From positions 3,470,501 through 3,534,500 of the forward strand of contig NZ_CP018049.1 of NCBI RefSeq assembly GCF_002934065.1: 64,000 bases of DNA, given 5' to 3'. Under the pieces are notes generated by a model, which worked only from the letters and a program-made list of their open reading frames with translations, searched no databases and had not been told where the DNA came from. Every line of letters begins with the position of its first letter. The first letter of the stretch is position 1. The position numbers and the translations under genes were made by a program. Positions 46,723-55,513 of the stretch are shown here, one piece after another. The DNA comes from Pseudomonas orientalis (lineage in GTDB: Bacteria > Pseudomonadota > Gammaproteobacteria > Pseudomonadales > Pseudomonadaceae).

Positions 46723-49700
46723 TTACAGGTGCGGTTCGTCGTACAGCTTTGCGGCATTTTGTTTCGCCGCGTCAGCCATCATTAGCCGCATATGCGGCAT
46801 GAGGTCCTGAGCCAAGCGTTGTGGGTCTTTCACATCCCCTTGCACCGTAACCGGCATATTCAGCGAGTACTGAAACTGCTGATCCACTTTGGCAGGGACA
46901 GGCTTTTCCGGCTCTTTGGGCTGGATCGCTGCAGCCGCTGGTTTGGTCGGCGCTGACACGGCCAGAGAGCGCGCTACATCACCCAGGGCCGGCGCTTGCG
47001 GTGCAGGTGCCATCAGCAATGCACCCGTACCGTCCGCCCGGTTGAATGACTTGCCCATGGCGGCCAAGCTTGGAATGGCTGGGCCCGGTCGAGGCGCCAT
47101 CAGCAACGGCGTTACCGGTGGCGCGGGCTTTTCGTCCTCCCCTCCGAACCACGACTTACCTGCAGCACTGCCCAGCGCCGAACCACCAATGCTCCCTAAG
47201 TAAGCGCCTACCAGACCACCAATAGCGGTGCCGATGATAGGCACCACCGAGCCAATAGCCGCTCCTGCAGCAGCACCGGCCATAGTACCGGCGAGATTGC
47301 CAGCGGCCGCGCCATAACCCTCGGCTTTTTCGTCCTTGGTCTTAGCATTTTCATAGGTGTCAAAGGCCATGGCGCCGGCCTCGATGAGCGAGCCACCAGG
47401 TATTGCCTTGGCGGCTTTACCGATCTTACCGACCGCTTGCACAACCCCGCCCAGTTTCGCTATCGCCCCGCTTGGAATCGAAACTGGTGGAATAAGCGGA
47501 CGCGGGACCGGTGCTGCAGGACGTGGCAGCGCTGGACGCTGAGCCGGCGCTGTAGGCCGTGGCAGCGGCGGACGCGAAGCCGGTACTGCAGGCCGTGGAA
47601 GCGGCGGGCGCGGAGCCAGTGCTGCAGGCCGTGGCAGCGGCGGACGCGGAGCCGCTACTGCAGGCCGTGGCAGCGGCGGACGCGGAGCCGCTGCTGCGGG
47701 CCGTGTCAGCGGCGGACGCGGAGCCGCTGCTGCAGGCCGTGTCAGCGGCGGACGCGTAGCCGCTGCTGCAGGCCGTGGTACCGGCGGACGCGGTGCCGCT
47801 GTTGCGGGCCGTGGCAGTGGCAGTGCCGGACGCGGCGCCGCCGCTGCAGGCCGTGGCAGTGGCAGTGGCGGACGCGGTGCCGCTGCTACAGGCCGTGGCA
47901 GCGGCGGACGCGGAGCCGGTATGGCAGGCCGTGGTACCGGCGGACGCGGCGCCGGCATCCGAGCACGCAGCGAGGTCGGCCGACGTCGCGGGATATTACG
48001 TCTTGAACTTCGACCACGACGGCGGGCTTCACCTGGCCCCCCAGCAGGCCCCATTTTACTCAAGTTAACGACGAAGACCTTTTGGACGCCGTCGCCAATC
48101 GCCGCAGCCTCTTCACCTCTCGCGCCGTCATCGTCAGATACCGCTTCTTTAGCCAGCGAAACCACTTTGAGGCCAGTCGCGACGATGTCTAGCTTACCGG
48201 TCTTACTCTCATCCTTTCCCTCACCATCAACCGATTCACCCTTGAGAGCGGCTATTGTCTTGAGCCCAGTCTCAACTAACGACAGGGCCTTGCCGGTCTT
48301 GCCTTTTGCTTCGCCGCCCTTTCCAACGCCCCCTGCGCCCTCCTTGGAGTTAGTCACAAAGACCTTTTGCACTTCGCCGGATTTGCCACCCAACGATCCC
48401 CGCGCGACGTTGAGCAAACCTTTAGCGATTTTGAACGAACTGAGCAGCCCCTTGAGCGCAACAAGCCCTCCACCGACCGCCGCGATGCCCGTCACCACAC
48501 CTGGTGCGCTGTCAGACAGCGAGGTAATACCCCTGGTGACTTTGGTCAGTCCTTCCGCCACGGTGTCTGTCACCGGGCGCAGGGCGTCCCCGACGCTGCG
48601 CATGGCGTCATCCATTGACTGGGCCATTTCGGCCCACTTCTGCGAAGAAGCCTCACGTCGCTCACTGAGGTTTTTGTCGAGAATGCCCGTTGCATCGCCC
48701 GATTCGTTTTTAAGCTGGCTGTACAGCGCCTTGTTCTGCATATAGGCAGAAAGCGCAGCCTTTACCTGCATGTCAGCGAACAGGTCACCGGTACGCAGTG
48801 ACTCTTCCAGCGAGGCCATCATGGCCTTGGCTTTCTCCGGGTCGGACTCCTTGCTGATCTTCGCCGTCGCCTCAGCCATCGCCGCCGCGCGCTTCGGATC
48901 CGTGGCCTGAATGTACTTCTGCGCCAGTGACATACTGGTTTCAAGGGTGGACATACCGTTTTGCAAACCGGTCTGCATCGACCCTTTGTAATCAATACCC
49001 GCCTTTGCATACGCCTTGACGGTGTCGCCAGAGCCGATTTTGCCCATCCAGTTCTTGAGATTGTTTGCCGCCTCATCGGCGCCGCCGGCAGATTTCATCT
49101 GCACTTGCAGCATGGCACCCAATTGTGTAACCGCATCCATGCCGGTAATGCCGAGGCTGCCCATGTTCGCCAACAGCTCAGGAAACCACTTAGCCATGTC
49201 GGCCGCTTCAAAGCTACCTGCCTGCCCTTGGTAGGCAATTGCTTCCAGGGCCTGCTGCATCTGCCTAGGATCTGTGATCCTGGCATTCTGCCCCAGTGCG
49301 TTGATCATCTTTGCTGTATCAACACCGCTTGACCCTTGCCCCACGACGAACTTGGCCGCGACTGGCGCATATTCCAGGGCCTTGCTCAAATCCATGCCGG
49401 CGCCAACCAATTGGTTAACCACATCGGCTACATCGTTACGCGCCATGCCCGTGTCGCGCGACGTATCAATGATCTTGCGCGACATCTCCTGCTCTTGCGG
49501 TTTGTTGGCAATGCCGGCCTTGATCGCGATGTCACGAACAATGGCCCCAAAGTCAGCGCTGACCTTCGTTGGAACTGCCAGCACACCGACGCCAACGACA
49601 GCGGCGCCGACAGCGCTTTTCATGCCAGTCCTGCCAGCATCGATCTGCTGATGCCCCTTAGCTTTGAGCTCGGCCTTGATGGCGGTCTGGCCCATAGAGC

Positions 49701-49989
49701 GATAGGCTTTCTCCAGTCGGCCGACTTCGATTCCCTGTTTTTTCAAACTATCGAGGTTGGAGTTCAACCGGCCCAACAACTTGGACGCGCCCTCTGATCC
49801 GCTGTCGTGGGCTTTCTTCCACTCGTCGCGCAGGCGAATGGTGTCACCGATAGTGCGCTGCAGGACACGCGCCTTGTTGCCTTCAGCCTCAAGACGCTTG
49901 ATGCGCCCTGTTACATCTTTAAACGCAGCACCGACTGTCGAACTGACGGCGCCGCCGATCACCAGCCCGAGGGCAATTTTGTTCGCCAT
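46723..49989 (-). CDS. Tail tape measure protein with Pro-Arg repeats
   Basis: A 1,088-residue tape measure protein. Residues 1-550 form the conserved P2/TP901-type domain (GMKSAVGAAVVGVGVLAVPT; FEAADMAKWFPELLANMGSL; ALSAYMQNKALYSQ). Residues about 677-835 hold about 13 imperfect copies of the 12-residue unit AAAPRPPLPRPA, preceded by an Arg-rich patch. Residues about 850-950 are Gly/Ala-rich with glycine-zipper character (AGAAAGAAIGSVVPIIGTAI). It sets tail length and is injected with the DNA. The repeat block is unusual for the family. Confidence 0.92.
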   Translation of the reverse strand: MANKIALGLVIGGAVSSTVGAAFKDVTGRIKRLEAEGNKARVLQRTIGDTIRLRDEWKKAHDSGSEGASKLLGRLNSNLDSLKKQGIEVGRLEKAYRSMGQTAIKAELKAKGHQQIDAGRTGMKSAVGAAVVGVGVLAVPTKVSADFGAIVRDIAIKAGIANKPQEQEMSRKIIDTSRDTGMARNDVADVVNQLVGAGMDLSKALEYAPVAAKFVVGQGSSGVDTAKMINALGQNARITDPRQMQQALEAIAYQGQAGSFEAADMAKWFPELLANMGSLGITGMDAVTQLGAMLQVQMKSAGGADEAANNLKNWMGKIGSGDTVKAYAKAGIDYKGSMQTGLQNGMSTLETSMSLAQKYIQATDPKRAAAMAEATAKISKESDPEKAKAMMASLEESLRTGDLFADMQVKAALSAYMQNKALYSQLKNESGDATGILDKNLSERREASSQKWAEMAQSMDDAMRSVGDALRPVTDTVAEGLTKVTRGITSLSDSAPGVVTGIAAVGGGLVALKGLLSSFKIAKGLLNVARGSLGGKSGEVQKVFVTNSKEGAGGVGKGGEAKGKTGKALSLVETGLKTIAALKGESVDGEGKDESKTGKLDIVATGLKVVSLAKEAVSDDDGARGEEAAAIGDGVQKVFVVNLSKMGPAGGPGEARRRGRSSRRNIPRRRPTSLRARMPAPRPPVPRPAIPAPRPPLPRPVAAAPRPPLPLPRPAAAAPRPALPLPRPATAAPRPPVPRPAAAATRPPLTRPAAAAPRPPLTRPAAAAPRPPLPRPAVAAPRPPLPRPAALAPRPPLPRPAVPASRPPLPRPTAPAQRPALPRPAAPVPRPLIPPVSIPSGAIAKLGGVVQAVGKIGKAAKAIPGGSLIEAGAMAFDTYENAKTKDEKAEGYGAAAGNLAGTMAGAAAGAAIGSVVPIIGTAIGGLVGAYLGSIGGSALGSAAGKSWFGGEDEKPAPPVTPLLMAPRPGPAIPSLAAMGKSFNRADGTGALLMAPAPQAPALGDVARSLAVSAPTKPAAAAIQPKEPEKPVPAKVDQQFQYSLNMPVTVQGDVKDPQRLAQDLMPHMRLMMADAAKQNAAKLYDEPHL

Positions 49990-50027
49990 TTCATGGCCCT
50001 CATTTGGATAGCCTTATCGAAGGCGGC

Positions 50028-50148
50028 TCAGTCCGTGAGCCACCAAACCATTTCTGCAAACGGCATCGACAAAATCTCAGCAGCGGAAAATCCTGTTTCC
50101 GCTGCCAGACGTTTCGCGGCCATCTTTATGACGTGAGGGTTAAACCCC
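50028..50148 (-). CDS. E' extension of the tail assembly chaperone (frameshift product)
   Basis: Beyond the stop of the E gene the +1 (equivalently -2) frame stays open and encodes FNPHVIKMAAKRLAAETGFS, AAEILSMPFAEMVWWLTD. The extension begins at gac-ggg-gttt at 50150-50143, where four Gs could let the ribosome slip. P2 and related myophages make a longer chaperone (E+E') by frameshift at this place, between tail tube and tape measure, so a programmed frameshift is likely; the exact slip site is inferred. Confidence 0.7.
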
Positions 50149-50739
50149 GTCGTCTTGGTCCAGACGAAAATAGCCGGCCTGCAGGCGATTAAAATCCACC
50201 AGCTTCAGGCCCTCCAGATCGGCGACAGGCGCACCGGCAAGCGCAGCAAACAAAATCAGCTCCCGCTGTTCGTCGTCCGCGCCCGCGTCACGATTAGCGG
50301 CGCGCACATCACCCACTGTTGGGGAGCGCAGGGCCAAGGTATCAACTGATACACCATTGATTACGCTCGGGCAGGTCAGGGTGACCTGGACGCGATCAGT
50401 GTTGACCGACAGCCACGACGGCATTGACTCCGAATAGTCGGTATCAGGCACCAAGTGCGCATAAGCGGCTTGAACACGGCGGTAGTCCGCCAGCTTCAGG
50501 CCCTCAAGATCCTTAACTCCCACCTCAGCCAAACCAGCAAACAACATCAGCTCTCGCTGTTCTTCGTCGCCGCTAGAAGCGCGGTCGGCTGCCCGCACTT
50601 CCCGTACCAGCGGGGCCCGCAAGGTCAATGTTTCGACCAGCACGCCGTTGGCATTGGTAGGTCGAGTGAGCGTTACCACGGCTGCAAGCGCAGTGAGTGA
50701 TAGCCAAGCCGGTACTGCTTTAGACGTTGCTTTATTCAT
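50140..50739 (-). CDS. Tail assembly chaperone gpE, internally duplicated
   Basis: A 199-residue protein made of two tandem copies of one domain. Copy 1 (about residues 10-100) has VTLTRPTNANGVLVETLTLR, EEQRELMLFAGLAEVGVKDL, EGLKLADYRRVQAAYAHL. Copy 2 (about 105-199) has VTLTCPSVINGVSVDTLALR, DEQRELILFAALAGAPVADL, EGLKLVDFNRLQAGYFRL. P2 gpE is about 90 residues, so this gene has doubled. gpE wraps the tape measure during tail assembly. Followed by the E' frame. Confidence 0.85.
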   Translation of the reverse strand: MNKATSKAVPAWLSLTALAAVVTLTRPTNANGVLVETLTLRAPLVREVRAADRASSGDEEQRELMLFAGLAEVGVKDLEGLKLADYRRVQAAYAHLVPDTDYSESMPSWLSVNTDRVQVTLTCPSVINGVSVDTLALRSPTVGDVRAANRDAGADDEQRELILFAALAGAPVADLEGLKLVDFNRLQAGYFRLDQDDGV

Positions 50740-50753
50740 TTGGATCTATTCCC

Positions 50754-51257
50754 TTACATGCCGAGTGCGGTGCGCACTTCAAGGAGTTGGTCTTTGCCGT
50801 CGATCACCTGAACACCGGCGACCATGTCGATTTCGTACATGAGGCGCCCATCGATTTCGAGCTTGTAGTAAGCGACCGCCACGGCGTGCTTGATCTCGGC
50901 GGGGTCACCGGCTTTCCAGTCGCCCAGGTCCAGTTCTTTAAGGCGACCACGCAGGGTGGCGACGACGGCCGTGACAGCCCCTTTCTGGCCCCTGAACGCG
51001 CCCCGGAACGTCGCGTTGAACGCGGTGCCATCGGCCAAACCGAAGAATTTCAACGACTCACGTCGCACGCCCTTGGTAACAAAGGACGCCTCCATTTTTT
51101 CCAAGCCTTGGTCCATCTCAATTGAACCTGCCATGCCGCCAGCACGATAATCATCGTTCTTGGTGGTCAGCTTAGGCAGCGTAAGACTTGGCACGTCACC
51201 GGCGAAGTTGACGCCGTCGACAAACAGGTTCGTGTTAAACAAAGTTTGAGGAATCAT
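50754..51257 (-). CDS. Major tail tube protein (P2 FII)
   Basis: A 167-residue protein with the FII start MIPQTLFNTNLFVDGVNFAG and LPKLTTKNDDYRAGGMAGSI. It polymerises into the inner tail tube. The gene is 12 bases downstream of the sheath gene. Confidence 0.92.
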   Translation of the reverse strand: MIPQTLFNTNLFVDGVNFAGDVPSLTLPKLTTKNDDYRAGGMAGSIEMDQGLEKMEASFVTKGVRRESLKFFGLADGTAFNATFRGAFRGQKGAVTAVVATLRGRLKELDLGDWKAGDPAEIKHAVAVAYYKLEIDGRLMYEIDMVAGVQVIDGKDQLLEVRTALGM

Positions 51258-51269
51258 TAACTAGGCCCC

Positions 51270-52436
51270 TTAGGCTGCTTCAAGAACTTCGGTCATCCAC
51301 TGATCGGTGACTTCGAAAAGGAAATTCGGGTTTTCTGCCGGCGGCACGTCGGTGAAGCGGATGCGCCAATAAACTTTGCCCTGGGCGATCTGGCTGGCAG
51401 TGTTCAGCTCGGTGTCCGGGAACACCTCAAAATTGATAATCGCGCCCTGGGCTTTAAGGTCGCGCATGAACGCATCCAGCCCATCCGTCACGTCCTTGAC
51501 GTAGGTCTTGGTGATTGAGCGGTCAACAGCCCATTTATGGCCGGCCTGCACGGCATCCATAAGGATGAACAGCGTGCGAACGCGCGTGACGAATGCCCAC
51601 TTCGGATCGCTCGACAGCGTGCGGTTCCCCCACAAGCGATAGCCGTCGTCGCGAATGATCGTCGCGATGTTGGCGTTGTTCAGCAGGTTGGCCCGGCACG
51701 TCTCGTCGCCGTCCAGGTACTCGACAGCTCGGGTCGTACCAGTGAGACCGGTGAACTCTTTGTTAGACGGCGAAGCCCAGAAGCCGTATTCAGCATCGGT
51801 CCAGGCGAACAGCCCCGCCGCCCAGGCGGAGGCCGGCGCATCAACTGTCTTGCTGGACTCGGTGTCCCAGTACTGAACGCCCGGATCGACCATGAACAGG
51901 TTGCGACTGCCAAAATTATCGGCATAAAGCATCGCTGCCTCATCCGTGGTGCCAGGACCATCAAGAATGCCGATTGCCCGCAGCTTCTGCGCCAGGCCAT
52001 CAAGCGCGGTGGCGACAGCCTGAGTGGCCGTGTGACCCGGCGCAATCAACAGCCGCGGCTGCGCGTTGTACAGACTTTTACCATCGAGCAAGGCTTGTAG
52101 CCCGGTACGCTGACCCGAGGCCAGAACGCCGCCAATGATCGCCGAGGTTTGCAGCGCCGCGTCTTCGAGCTTCGGAACGCCGATGGCAACGATCACCGCC
52201 TTGGCTTTCGCGTAGATCGCTTTACAAGCCCTGGTGATCGCCGAGTCGACGCCGAAGGCAGCAATTGCCTCGCGCTCGGTGGTGATCAACTTGAGCTCGC
52301 CTGCCTTGGCGGTACCGCCGCCGAGGACGCCTGGGGTGAAGGTGTCGCAAAGCCCGATGATAGAAGACGATGGCAAGGAGATAGTGCGCGCGCCTGTCTT
52401 GACATCAGTCGTAGTAACGCCGTGAAAGAAACTCAT
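51270..52436 (-). CDS. Contractile tail sheath protein (P2 FI)
   Basis: A 388-residue sheath protein: MSFFHGVTTTDVKTGARTIS, SWAAGL-type text ASAWAAGLFAWTDAEYGFWA, and RLWGNRTLSSDPKWAFVTRV near residue 265. Its presence shows a contractile (myovirus) tail. ggag lies nine bases before ATG 52436. Two terminator hairpins upstream imply that it begins a new transcription unit or depends on antitermination. Confidence 0.93.
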   Translation of the reverse strand: MSFFHGVTTTDVKTGARTISLPSSSIIGLCDTFTPGVLGGGTAKAGELKLITTEREAIAAFGVDSAITRACKAIYAKAKAVIVAIGVPKLEDAALQTSAIIGGVLASGQRTGLQALLDGKSLYNAQPRLLIAPGHTATQAVATALDGLAQKLRAIGILDGPGTTDEAAMLYADNFGSRNLFMVDPGVQYWDTESSKTVDAPASAWAAGLFAWTDAEYGFWASPSNKEFTGLTGTTRAVEYLDGDETCRANLLNNANIATIIRDDGYRLWGNRTLSSDPKWAFVTRVRTLFILMDAVQAGHKWAVDRSITKTYVKDVTDGLDAFMRDLKAQGAIINFEVFPDTELNTASQIAQGKVYWRIRFTDVPPAENPNFLFEVTDQWMTEVLEAA

Positions 52437-52456
52437 AAAGCTAGTGCTCCAGAAAC

Positions 52457-52480
52457 GAAAAAGCCCCGCATAAGCGAGGC
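52457..52480 (-). terminator. Terminator just before the sheath gene
   Basis: Minus strand gcctcgc/gcggggc (one wobble pair, four-base loop) followed by TTTTTC. It sits 21 bases before the sheath ATG. Confidence 0.6.
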
Positions 52481-52509
52481 CGGGAGGGTGTAGGTATTAC
52501 GTGTGGCGG

Positions 52510-52541
52510 AATGCAAAACGCCCCGACAGTACGGGGCGTTA
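52510..52541 (-). terminator. Terminator after the fibre assembly gene
   Basis: Minus strand AACGCCCC and GGGGCGTT form an 8-bp perfect stem around an eight-base loop, followed by TTGC. The stop codon of the fibre assembly gene is part of the stem. Confidence 0.75.
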
Positions 52542-52928
52542 TTGGGTTTGAACGGCGATCCAGCTTGGTTTTTTGGGTCTGTATTTCTGAACCGGAAACT
52601 TCGATGATTGAGGCCAGTCGCGCAGCAGCTGCATATAGGCCAGCAGCTCCCCATATTCATCCGTGGACAATGACGTCGAACTGCCTAACTCGACCTCATC
52701 ACGGTGACGCTCGCGCAACCATTTGACCGATTCCAGCTCACCGTCACGCCAGCGGCGTTCGGCATTGGCGTCATCATCAGCGGTCGACAGCGGCAATGTC
52801 TGGCCGCCATCAGCCACCCAATCCATGTATGCGACCCAATCTTTATTACCTACATCATTGGGGATAAACACGTTATCAGGCAGGCGCCGCACACCCGCCG
52901 GACTATGTTTGTATTGAAGATTATCCAT
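52539..52928 (-). CDS. Tail fibre assembly protein
   Basis: A 129-residue protein with central motif VPNDVGNKDWVAYMDWVADG-like text (PNDVGNKDWVAYMDWVADGG) and a helical C-terminal part (ERRWRDGELESVKWLRERHR), typical of the short Pseudomonas fibre chaperones. It begins 12 bases after the fibre gene, with aaaggtgg six bases before ATG 52928; a GTG at 52937 overlaps that site and is less likely. Confidence 0.8.
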   Translation of the reverse strand: MDNLQYKHSPAGVRRLPDNVFIPNDVGNKDWVAYMDWVADGGQTLPLSTADDDANAERRWRDGELESVKWLRERHRDEVELGSSTSLSTDEYGELLAYMQLLRDWPQSSKFPVQKYRPKKPSWIAVQTQ

Positions 52929-52939
52929 ATAGACCACCT

Positions 52940-54826
52940 TTAAAGTTCAGCATCTGCCGTCCACTCGATTTGAAGCGTGAACCCTGGACCTGACCCGCTT
53001 GGCGGCACACACGACAACGCAAACCCCGTCGCCCACAGGCTTTGAATATTGGTCTGCGTGCATGGCTTGCCGATGGATTGCGCCCATATTTCCGATGTTT
53101 GCTCACCAGGCGAGAACAACCTCAAGGTGGGAACAACACGTTTGATTTCCCGAAAGTCCATACGCAAAGCTGACTGTGATGATTGCGTAGCAGCTGCCTG
53201 TGTGAAGCTCGCTATGCAGGTCGATGGTCCATTATTCGATTGAAGAGGGTGATCCTGCAGGAAAGACTTTTCAAAATAGCGCAGGCAGGCACGGTGTTCT
53301 TCTTGGTAGGTCCGATAGTCATATGGAGTCGCAACACTGCCAGCCTCAATCTGGACATTGGTAATGTCGGTGTAGTGCGCACCCGTTCCCCAACTGGCAA
53401 AGATAAGTTCGAGGAAGTCGTTGGCGACTCCCTTGTTCTTGTTCACCACGGCGCCCAAGTCGAGAGTGACAACGTATTTTTTATAGACCGTTGTCAGTTC
53501 CACCGAAGTACCCACATCGACGTTAGGCTCGGTTGAGTTCACCCCGAAGTTCTGTCGGAGAATTACAGCACAGGTATGTGGCACACTGCTTTTCATATAA
53601 AACGAAACTGTGACCTTTCCACCGGCTAGCGTTTCGACGTTCTCGATGCGCTGACTAAGATTCCAACCCTGGCCTTCACCTTGCCGTGAGAGTCGTAGGC
53701 CGAATTTCGCCTCGTTGATGTTGGCATCCCTTTCAACGGGGAGTTGGCTCCAATTACATACAGCGTTTTTAGGGCTGTAAATCATCCATCGGTCCGGGCC
53801 AAACGCACTTTCCGGATCACCGTTGGCTTTGCCAATAACGCCAGACTTACCCCTCTGCCAGACCTGAAACGCGCCATTGATCAGTCGGTTTCTCCGAAAG
53901 ACGTGCACAGGAAACGCCTGCTTGGGGCTTTCGATTTGAGCCCGTACAGACTCGGTATTGGCGCTACGTTTGGACCTGTCATCAACGGGCGGCGTTGGAA
54001 CGTTTTGCCCTGCCGTCCATTGAAAGGCTAGAGGTGTTGTCCCAAGAACAATGGGGCCATCGGTGATTAGTTGCCAGACCGTGTCAGCATTAGCTGTGCC
54101 CCGCTCGACTGTGACAAGCAAACCAGGCGTAACCTTATCGCTGGTGTCCGCATCAACCGTGCGCACCCACGAATCAGCGCTGACCAGGTACAGCCCGTTG
54201 TCCTTTGCCTGAACTTGATCTTTAACCAGCACCCTAGAACCCGCAGGCACCGCGAAACCGTCGATAGCTTGAACGCCCGCCAGGACCACTGGGGCCGTGG
54301 TAGCAACTAATGCCGAATGTTTAAAATCAAGCCTGTTGACCGCAGTCGCCACCGAGTCGTCAACATACTTTCGAGTAGCGTTTACAACAGCCGGATCTAT
54401 CAACAACACGACATTCGTAGAACTTGAAACCACAAAGTTCATCCGTATAACTTGTGTCTTACCAGACCCTTGGGCTAGCAGCGACTTATAACTGGGCGCG
54501 CAATTGGCTACAGCGACCAAATCTCCGTCAGAATCGAAAAGCCCCAATTCGCGAATCCAGAACCCACCTTCATCCGCCGGAATAATCTGCTCGGCTACAA
54601 GGATCCCAGGGTTAGTCGGATGAGGCTCCAGGCTATTCAATGGAGCCCGGCGGCGCTCATTAATCAGTGTTTTCTGTGAGCGATCAGGGATAGGGTCAGT
54701 ACCGTTTGCGTCCCCTACAGCCATATGGGTCAGCTTCCAAGTTAGCAGCCCTGCATCTGACTTAACTTGCTTTGCCTCGCCAACCGCCGTCAGTAACGCG
54801 AAAAACTTCGAATTAGCATCAATCAT
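52940..54826 (-). CDS. Tail fibre protein (gpH-like)
   Basis: A 628-residue fibre. Residues 1-150 are the P2 gpH-type baseplate-binding domain (KTLINERRRAPLNSLEPHPT; AEQIIPADEGGFWIRELGLF). A linker of two beta repeats follows (VNRLDFKHSALVATTAPVVL; SADSWVRTVDADTSDKVTPG). Residues from about 310 form a carbohydrate-binding-module-like domain (NRLINGAFQVWQRGKS; YTDITNVQIEAGSVATPYDY) common to phage receptor-binding ends. It determines host range. The start overlaps the gpI stop (atga). Confidence 0.88.
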   Translation of the reverse strand: MIDANSKFFALLTAVGEAKQVKSDAGLLTWKLTHMAVGDANGTDPIPDRSQKTLINERRRAPLNSLEPHPTNPGILVAEQIIPADEGGFWIRELGLFDSDGDLVAVANCAPSYKSLLAQGSGKTQVIRMNFVVSSSTNVVLLIDPAVVNATRKYVDDSVATAVNRLDFKHSALVATTAPVVLAGVQAIDGFAVPAGSRVLVKDQVQAKDNGLYLVSADSWVRTVDADTSDKVTPGLLVTVERGTANADTVWQLITDGPIVLGTTPLAFQWTAGQNVPTPPVDDRSKRSANTESVRAQIESPKQAFPVHVFRRNRLINGAFQVWQRGKSGVIGKANGDPESAFGPDRWMIYSPKNAVCNWSQLPVERDANINEAKFGLRLSRQGEGQGWNLSQRIENVETLAGGKVTVSFYMKSSVPHTCAVILRQNFGVNSTEPNVDVGTSVELTTVYKKYVVTLDLGAVVNKNKGVANDFLELIFASWGTGAHYTDITNVQIEAGSVATPYDYRTYQEEHRACLRYFEKSFLQDHPLQSNNGPSTCIASFTQAAATQSSQSALRMDFREIKRVVPTLRLFSPGEQTSEIWAQSIGKPCTQTNIQSLWATGFALSCVPPSGSGPGFTLQIEWTADAEL

Positions 54827-55512
54827 GTGTATATGTCCAAATGGTCTATGGAATGTTCGCGACCAGGCACCCCGACATAGCAGTCAACCGAGATAGGTTC
54901 AGGCGCAGGAGGATAAACTTCTATTTCATCTATGGAGCATTCTCGAATCCCGCTTCCGATAAAACCTGTCACCTCGATGTCACTAAGTACCGGCGGATAA
55001 ACATCAATAACTTCTCCGTCAGATATGCTTGCAAAAATGTTTATAGCCCCGGTGGATTCCAGGCTAATCGCCAGCCCTGTCAGATGACGGCTGACGGGCT
55101 TGGCGTCATCAATCAGCCGCTCCAGCTCCTGATACATTTCCTCAGTGATACCGGTGTCCAACACCCCGACCTTTAACGCAAAGGTGCCTGGGGTCCCTTC
55201 GGGCCTCATGTTGAACCACTCGATAATCTCGATCAGGTAGCCCAGAGGCTCTACCACACGGCGTAACGCGCCGATGGTGCCCTTGTGGGCATGTATGTAA
55301 TAAGAGGCCTTGATGGCGGCGCGTTTGGTCGCCTCGGTCCATCGGTAATCCCAGCGATCCACAGACCATGCCCATGCCAGATGCGGCAGCAAATGTACCG
55401 GGCAGGTATCAGCGTTGTAGAGGTCGCGAAGCGGGACAATCGTTTTCTCGAAAAACGTAGCCTCCATGGCCCGTTCGAGCTGCGTGCTGTTGATCGGCAG
55501 TAGGCTTTTCAT
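54823..55512 (-). CDS. Baseplate/tail protein I (gpI)
   Basis: A 229-residue protein with the gpI core MKSLLPINSTQLERAMEATF, YNADTCPVHLLPHLAWAWSV, DRWDYRWTEATKRAAIKASY. It joins the baseplate to the fibre. The C-terminal 70 residues contain three short repeats around a YPP motif (IDVYPPVLSD; IEVYPPAPEP). One base separates it from the gpJ stop. Confidence 0.9.
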   Translation of the reverse strand: MKSLLPINSTQLERAMEATFFEKTIVPLRDLYNADTCPVHLLPHLAWAWSVDRWDYRWTEATKRAAIKASYYIHAHKGTIGALRRVVEPLGYLIEIIEWFNMRPEGTPGTFALKVGVLDTGITEEMYQELERLIDDAKPVSRHLTGLAISLESTGAINIFASISDGEVIDVYPPVLSDIEVTGFIGSGIRECSIDEIEVYPPAPEPISVDCYVGVPGREHSIDHLDIYT

Positions 55513-55513
55513 G

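Noticed and set aside
47480..47975. Regular 36-bp repeats as a possible CRISPR array
   Set aside because: Units are directly adjacent, without unique spacers, and lie in frame inside the tape measure gene.
47437..48068. Repetitive frames with AVAAADAEPLLQ or RPWQRRTRS units on the plus strand
   Set aside because: They are the reverse reading of the Pro-Arg repeats of the tape measure gene.
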